From the NCBI GenBank assembly GCA_014377915.1, contig JACMOT010000387.1, forward strand, positions 1 to 6,130: a stretch of 6,130 nt of DNA, in the 5' to 3' direction. Positions 4,045 through 6,130 of this stretch are shown here, piece by piece. Made by a program: the position numbers and the translations under genes. The stretch comes from Tardiphaga sp. (GTDB lineage Bacteria; Pseudomonadota; Alphaproteobacteria; Rhizobiales; Xanthobacteraceae). Position 1 is the first letter of the stretch. Each line of letters starts with the position of its first letter. Below the pieces are notes generated by a model. The model had not been told where the DNA came from and did no database searches. It saw only the letters and a program-made list of their open reading frames with translations.

Positions 4045-6130
4045 ATGCCAAACAAAATGTTGATCGACGCGACCCACCCGGAAGAGACCCGGGTGGTCGT
4101 GGTCCGCGGCAATCGCGTCGAGGAGTTTGATTTCGAGACCGCGCAGCGCAAGCAGCTCCGCGGTAACATTTACCTCGCCAAGGTAACGCGCGTTGAGCCG
4201 TCGCTGCAGGCCGCTTTCATCGAATATGGCGGCAATCGCCACGGTTTCCTCGCTTTCAGCGAAATCCACCCTGATTATTACCAGATCCCGGTCGCCGACC
4301 GTCAGGCGCTGATCGAAGCCGACGAGCGCGCCCATCGCGAGGCCGAAGAAGAGACCGACAACCGATCCAGCCGCGGCAGCAAGCGCCCGCGCCACCGCAA
4401 TTCGCGCCGCCGCGGCAGCAGCGAACGGGTCCAGAGCGATGTGGTCGAAGCCGGAGCGATCGATCCGTCGCAGGCCGAGCAGCCGCGCGATTCGGAATTC
4501 GCCGTGCATGATCATGCCCACGACGCCGGGCACCATGTCTCCGATGCCGAGCACCATGATCACGACGGTCACGATCACAGCCATGCCCATGAACATGCCG
4601 AAGGCCACGCCGTCGGCGACCATGATCACGACGTTCAGGTCGCAAACGAAACGCCGGTGCCTGCCCCGCTAGAAGCCGTAACGGCCGAGACGCCGGCCGC
4701 CGAGGTCGCTTCCGACCAGCCGGTTTCGACCGAACTGGCGCCGGAAGCCGTTGCCGAGGTGCCGCCGGTGGCCGCGGTCGCCCAGGACGATCGCTCCCAT
4801 GACGATCACGCCCATGACCATGCGCATGATGATCATGGTCACGAGGACCATCACGACGCGGCCCATGCCGCCGCGCAGAACCTCGCCCATGCCGACGACG
4901 CTCCTCATCATGACGAGCACGCTGCCGTGGCGGTCGAGAGCGATGAGCACGACGACGAGGATGAGGACGAGGAAGAAGCCGAAGAGGATATCGTCGAGTC
5001 GGTTGGCGGCGAAGACGTGCTGGAAGAAGTGCCGGATCGCGCCTCGTTCCGTCCGCGCCGCCAGTACAAGATCCAGGAAGTCATCAAGCGCCGCCAGGTG
5101 ATGCTGGTGCAGGTCGTCAAGGAAGAACGCGGCAACAAGGGAGCCGCGCTCACCACCTATCTGTCGCTGGCCGGCCGCTATGCCGTCCTGATGCCGAACA
5201 CCGCGCGCGGTGGCGGCATCTCGCGTAAAATCACCTCGGCGCAGGATCGCTCCCGCCTCAAGGAAGTGGTGTCGGATCTCGACGTGCCGGAAGGCATGGG
5301 GATCATCCTGCGCACCGCGGGTGCCTCGCGCACCAAGCCGGAGATCAAGCGCGACTTCGAATATCTGATCCGCATGTGGGAAACCGTGCGCGACATGACG
5401 CTGAAGTCGCAGGCCCCGACCCTCGTCTATGAGGAAGGCTCGCTGATCAAGCGCTCGCTGCGCGATCTCTACAACAAGGAAATCGACGAGATCCAGGTCG
5501 CCGGCGAAGCCGGCTACACGGAAGCCCGTGACTTCATGCACATGCTGATGCCGTCCAACGTCCGGGTGGTGAAGCAGTATCGCGACGGCCAGCCGCTGTT
5601 TTCGCGGATGGGTGTCGAGAGCCAGCTCGACGCGATGTTCACGCCGACGGTGCAACTGAAGTCCGGCGGCTACATCGTCATCAACCAGACCGAAGCCCTG
5701 GTCTCGATCGACGTCAACTCGGGTCGCTCGACCCGCGAGCACCATATCGAGGACACCGCGCTCAAGACCAATCTGGAGGCGGCCGAAGAGGTCGCCCGCC
5801 AGCTCCGTCTGCGCGACCTCGCCGGCCTGATCGTCATCGATTTCATCGACATGGACGAGAAGCGCAACAACCGTTCGGTCGAGCGCAAGATGAGCGACTG
5901 CCTGCGGCAGGATCGCGCCCGCATCCAGGTCGGACGCATCTCGCATTTCGGCCTGCTCGAAATGTCGCGCCAGCGCATCCGCGCCAGCGTGCTGGAAAGC
6001 TCCACCGAGGTCTGCCCGCATTGCGGCGGAAACGGTCATGTCCGTTCGGTCTCCTCGGTCGCGCTGCAGTTGCTGCGTGGCATGGAAGAGATCCTGATGA
6101 AGGGCGCCACGCATAATCTGATCGTGCGCA
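4045..6130 (+). CDS. rne: Ribonuclease E, catalytic half with a large insertion in the S1 domain (3' end outside window)
   Basis: Endoribonuclease that starts mRNA decay and processes rRNA and tRNA precursors; its C-terminal half, off the right edge, usually scaffolds the degradosome. The frame is open for 695 codons from ATG 4045 (MPNKMLIDATHPEETR). In-frame ATGs at 4033 and 4057 are alternatives, and none has a purine-rich ribosome site. The S1 domain is in two parts, about 37-86 (EPSLQAAFIEYGGNRHGF) and about 337-385 (KEERGNKGAALTTYLSLAG). The 5'-monophosphate sensor pair is RT at 423-424. The DNase I-like part has metal ligands Asp556 (SIDVNSGRST) and Asp599 (IVIDFIDM), equal to E. coli Asp303 and Asp346. 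The zinc-link is CPHC (657-660). Residues about 87-336 are an insertion that E. coli lacks: an Arg-rich block, two His/Asp clusters, a Pro/Ala linker and an acidic run. RNase G is unlikely given the N-terminus and S1 insertion, but the C-terminus would settle it. Confidence 0.96.
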   Translation, partial: MPNKMLIDATHPEETRVVVVRGNRVEEFDFETAQRKQLRGNIYLAKVTRVEPSLQAAFIEYGGNRHGFLAFSEIHPDYYQIPVADRQALIEADERAHREAEEETDNRSSRGSKRPRHRNSRRRGSSERVQSDVVEAGAIDPSQAEQPRDSEFAVHDHAHDAGHHVSDAEHHDHDGHDHSHAHEHAEGHAVGDHDHDVQVANETPVPAPLEAVTAETPAAEVASDQPVSTELAPEAVAEVPPVAAVAQDDRSHDDHAHDHAHDDHGHEDHHDAAHAAAQNLAHADDAPHHDEHAAVAVESDEHDDEDEDEEEAEEDIVESVGGEDVLEEVPDRASFRPRRQYKIQEVIKRRQVMLVQVVKEERGNKGAALTTYLSLAGRYAVLMPNTARGGGISRKITSAQDRSRLKEVVSDLDVPEGMGIILRTAGASRTKPEIKRDFEYLIRMWETVRDMTLKSQAPTLVYEEGSLIKRSLRDLYNKEIDEIQVAGEAGYTEARDFMHMLMPSNVRVVKQYRDGQPLFSRMGVESQLDAMFTPTVQLKSGGYIVINQTEALVSIDVNSGRSTREHHIEDTALKTNLEAAEEVARQLRLRDLAGLIVIDFIDMDEKRNNRSVERKMSDCLRQDRARIQVGRISHFGLLEMSRQRIRASVLESSTEVCPHCGGNGHVRSVSSVALQLLRGMEEILMKGATHNLIVR
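4363..4428 (+). other. Arg-rich block in the RNase E S1 insertion
   Basis: Residues 107-128 contain ten Arg/Lys (R107, R110, K113, R114, R116, R118, R121-123, R128) among Ser, Gly, Asn and Pro. It follows an acidic stretch (92-105) directly. Such Arg/Ser/Gly segments usually bind RNA and are disordered; RNA binding here is inferred. Confidence 0.7.
4507..4632 (+). repeat. First His/Asp-rich cluster in RNase E
   Basis: Residues 155-196, with 16 His in the 41 residues 155-195, mostly alternating with Asp, Ala, Gly or Glu (for example HDHDGHDHSHAHEH at 171-184). A 15-bp exact direct repeat (4553-4567 and 4619-4633) encodes part of it in the same frame. The composition resembles metal-binding His-rich loops of metal carriers and chaperones; metal binding here is inferred. 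Confidence 0.85.
4553..4633 (+). repeat. 15-bp in-frame direct repeat (two copies, 66 bp apart)
   Basis: ACCATGATCACGACG occurs at 4553-4567 and again at 4619-4633. The offset is 66 bp, exactly 22 codons, so both copies encode H-D-H-D in the same frame. It suggests the cluster grew by in-frame duplication, though codon bias at His-Asp runs also favours such matches. Confidence 0.7.
4798..4920 (+). repeat. Second His/Asp-rich cluster in RNase E
   Basis: Residues 252-292, with 14 His in 41 residues (for example HDDHAHDHAHDDHGHEDHH at 252-270). It is separated from the first cluster by about 55 residues (197-251) without His, rich in Ala, Pro, Val and Glu. The equal length and similar spacing of the two clusters suggest duplication. 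Confidence 0.85.
4936..4989 (+). other. Acidic run closing the RNase E insertion
   Basis: Residues 298-315 are almost all Asp/Glu (core DDEDEDEEEAEED at 303-315). It sits about 20 residues before the second half of the S1 domain, which begins near RPRRQYK (336-342). Acidic stretches in the S1 insertion are described for other alphaproteobacterial RNase E proteins. Confidence 0.8.

Noticed and set aside
3807..4130. 107-codon frame running into the rne start in another frame
   Set aside because: It starts at TTG without a ribosome site, is Arg/Pro-rich, and contains the leader hairpin at 3859-3893. It is better explained as untranslated leader.
4669..6114. 481-codon open frame on the minus strand opposite rne
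   Set aside because: It is antisense to an unmistakable RNase E frame. Strong G/C third-position bias removes stops from the opposite strand; the translation has no recognisable domain.

Overview
The window is GC-rich chromosomal DNA that looks like an alphaproteobacterium of the order Hyphomicrobiales (Rhizobiales), most like the Bradyrhizobium/Rhodopseudomonas group. This placement comes from protein style: an RNase E beginning MPNKMLIDATHPEETR, an AMIN plus Amidase_3 amidase, and a class A PBP1A. It also fits the gene order, which I recall as common in that group. No database search was possible.

Layout. Positions 1-1833 (minus strand) hold the N-terminal 611 codons of mrcA, the bifunctional penicillin-binding protein 1A; its 3' end lies beyond the left edge. 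Positions 1834-2046 are a short gap that may hold a 34-codon leader-like ORF and a wobble-paired hairpin. Positions 2047-3333 (minus strand) hold a complete periplasmic N-acetylmuramoyl-L-alanine amidase of the AmiC type. Positions 3334-4044 are a divergent control region of about 700 bp. It has a perfect CtrA-type box (TTAA-N7-TTAAC) facing the amidase, and a long, hairpin-rich leader facing rne. Positions 4045-6130 (plus strand) hold the first 695 codons of rne, the endoribonuclease RNase E, which runs off the right edge.

The two minus-strand genes work on the same polymer: PBP1A polymerises and cross-links peptidoglycan, and the amidase cuts stem peptides from glycan to split septal wall. 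The CtrA-type box suggests that the amidase is tied to the cell cycle. RNase E is the main mRNA-decay endonuclease, and its long structured leader suggests control through its own message, as is established for E. coli rne.

The most unusual element is in RNase E. Its S1 RNA-binding domain is split by about 250 extra residues. These comprise an arginine-rich block, two dense His/Asp clusters of about 41 residues each (16 and 14 histidines) separated by a His-free Ala/Pro/Val/Glu linker, and a run of Asp/Glu. S1 insertions are known in alphaproteobacterial RNase E; the paired His/Asp clusters are the part worth attention. I see no mobile element, CRISPR array, tRNA or rRNA.
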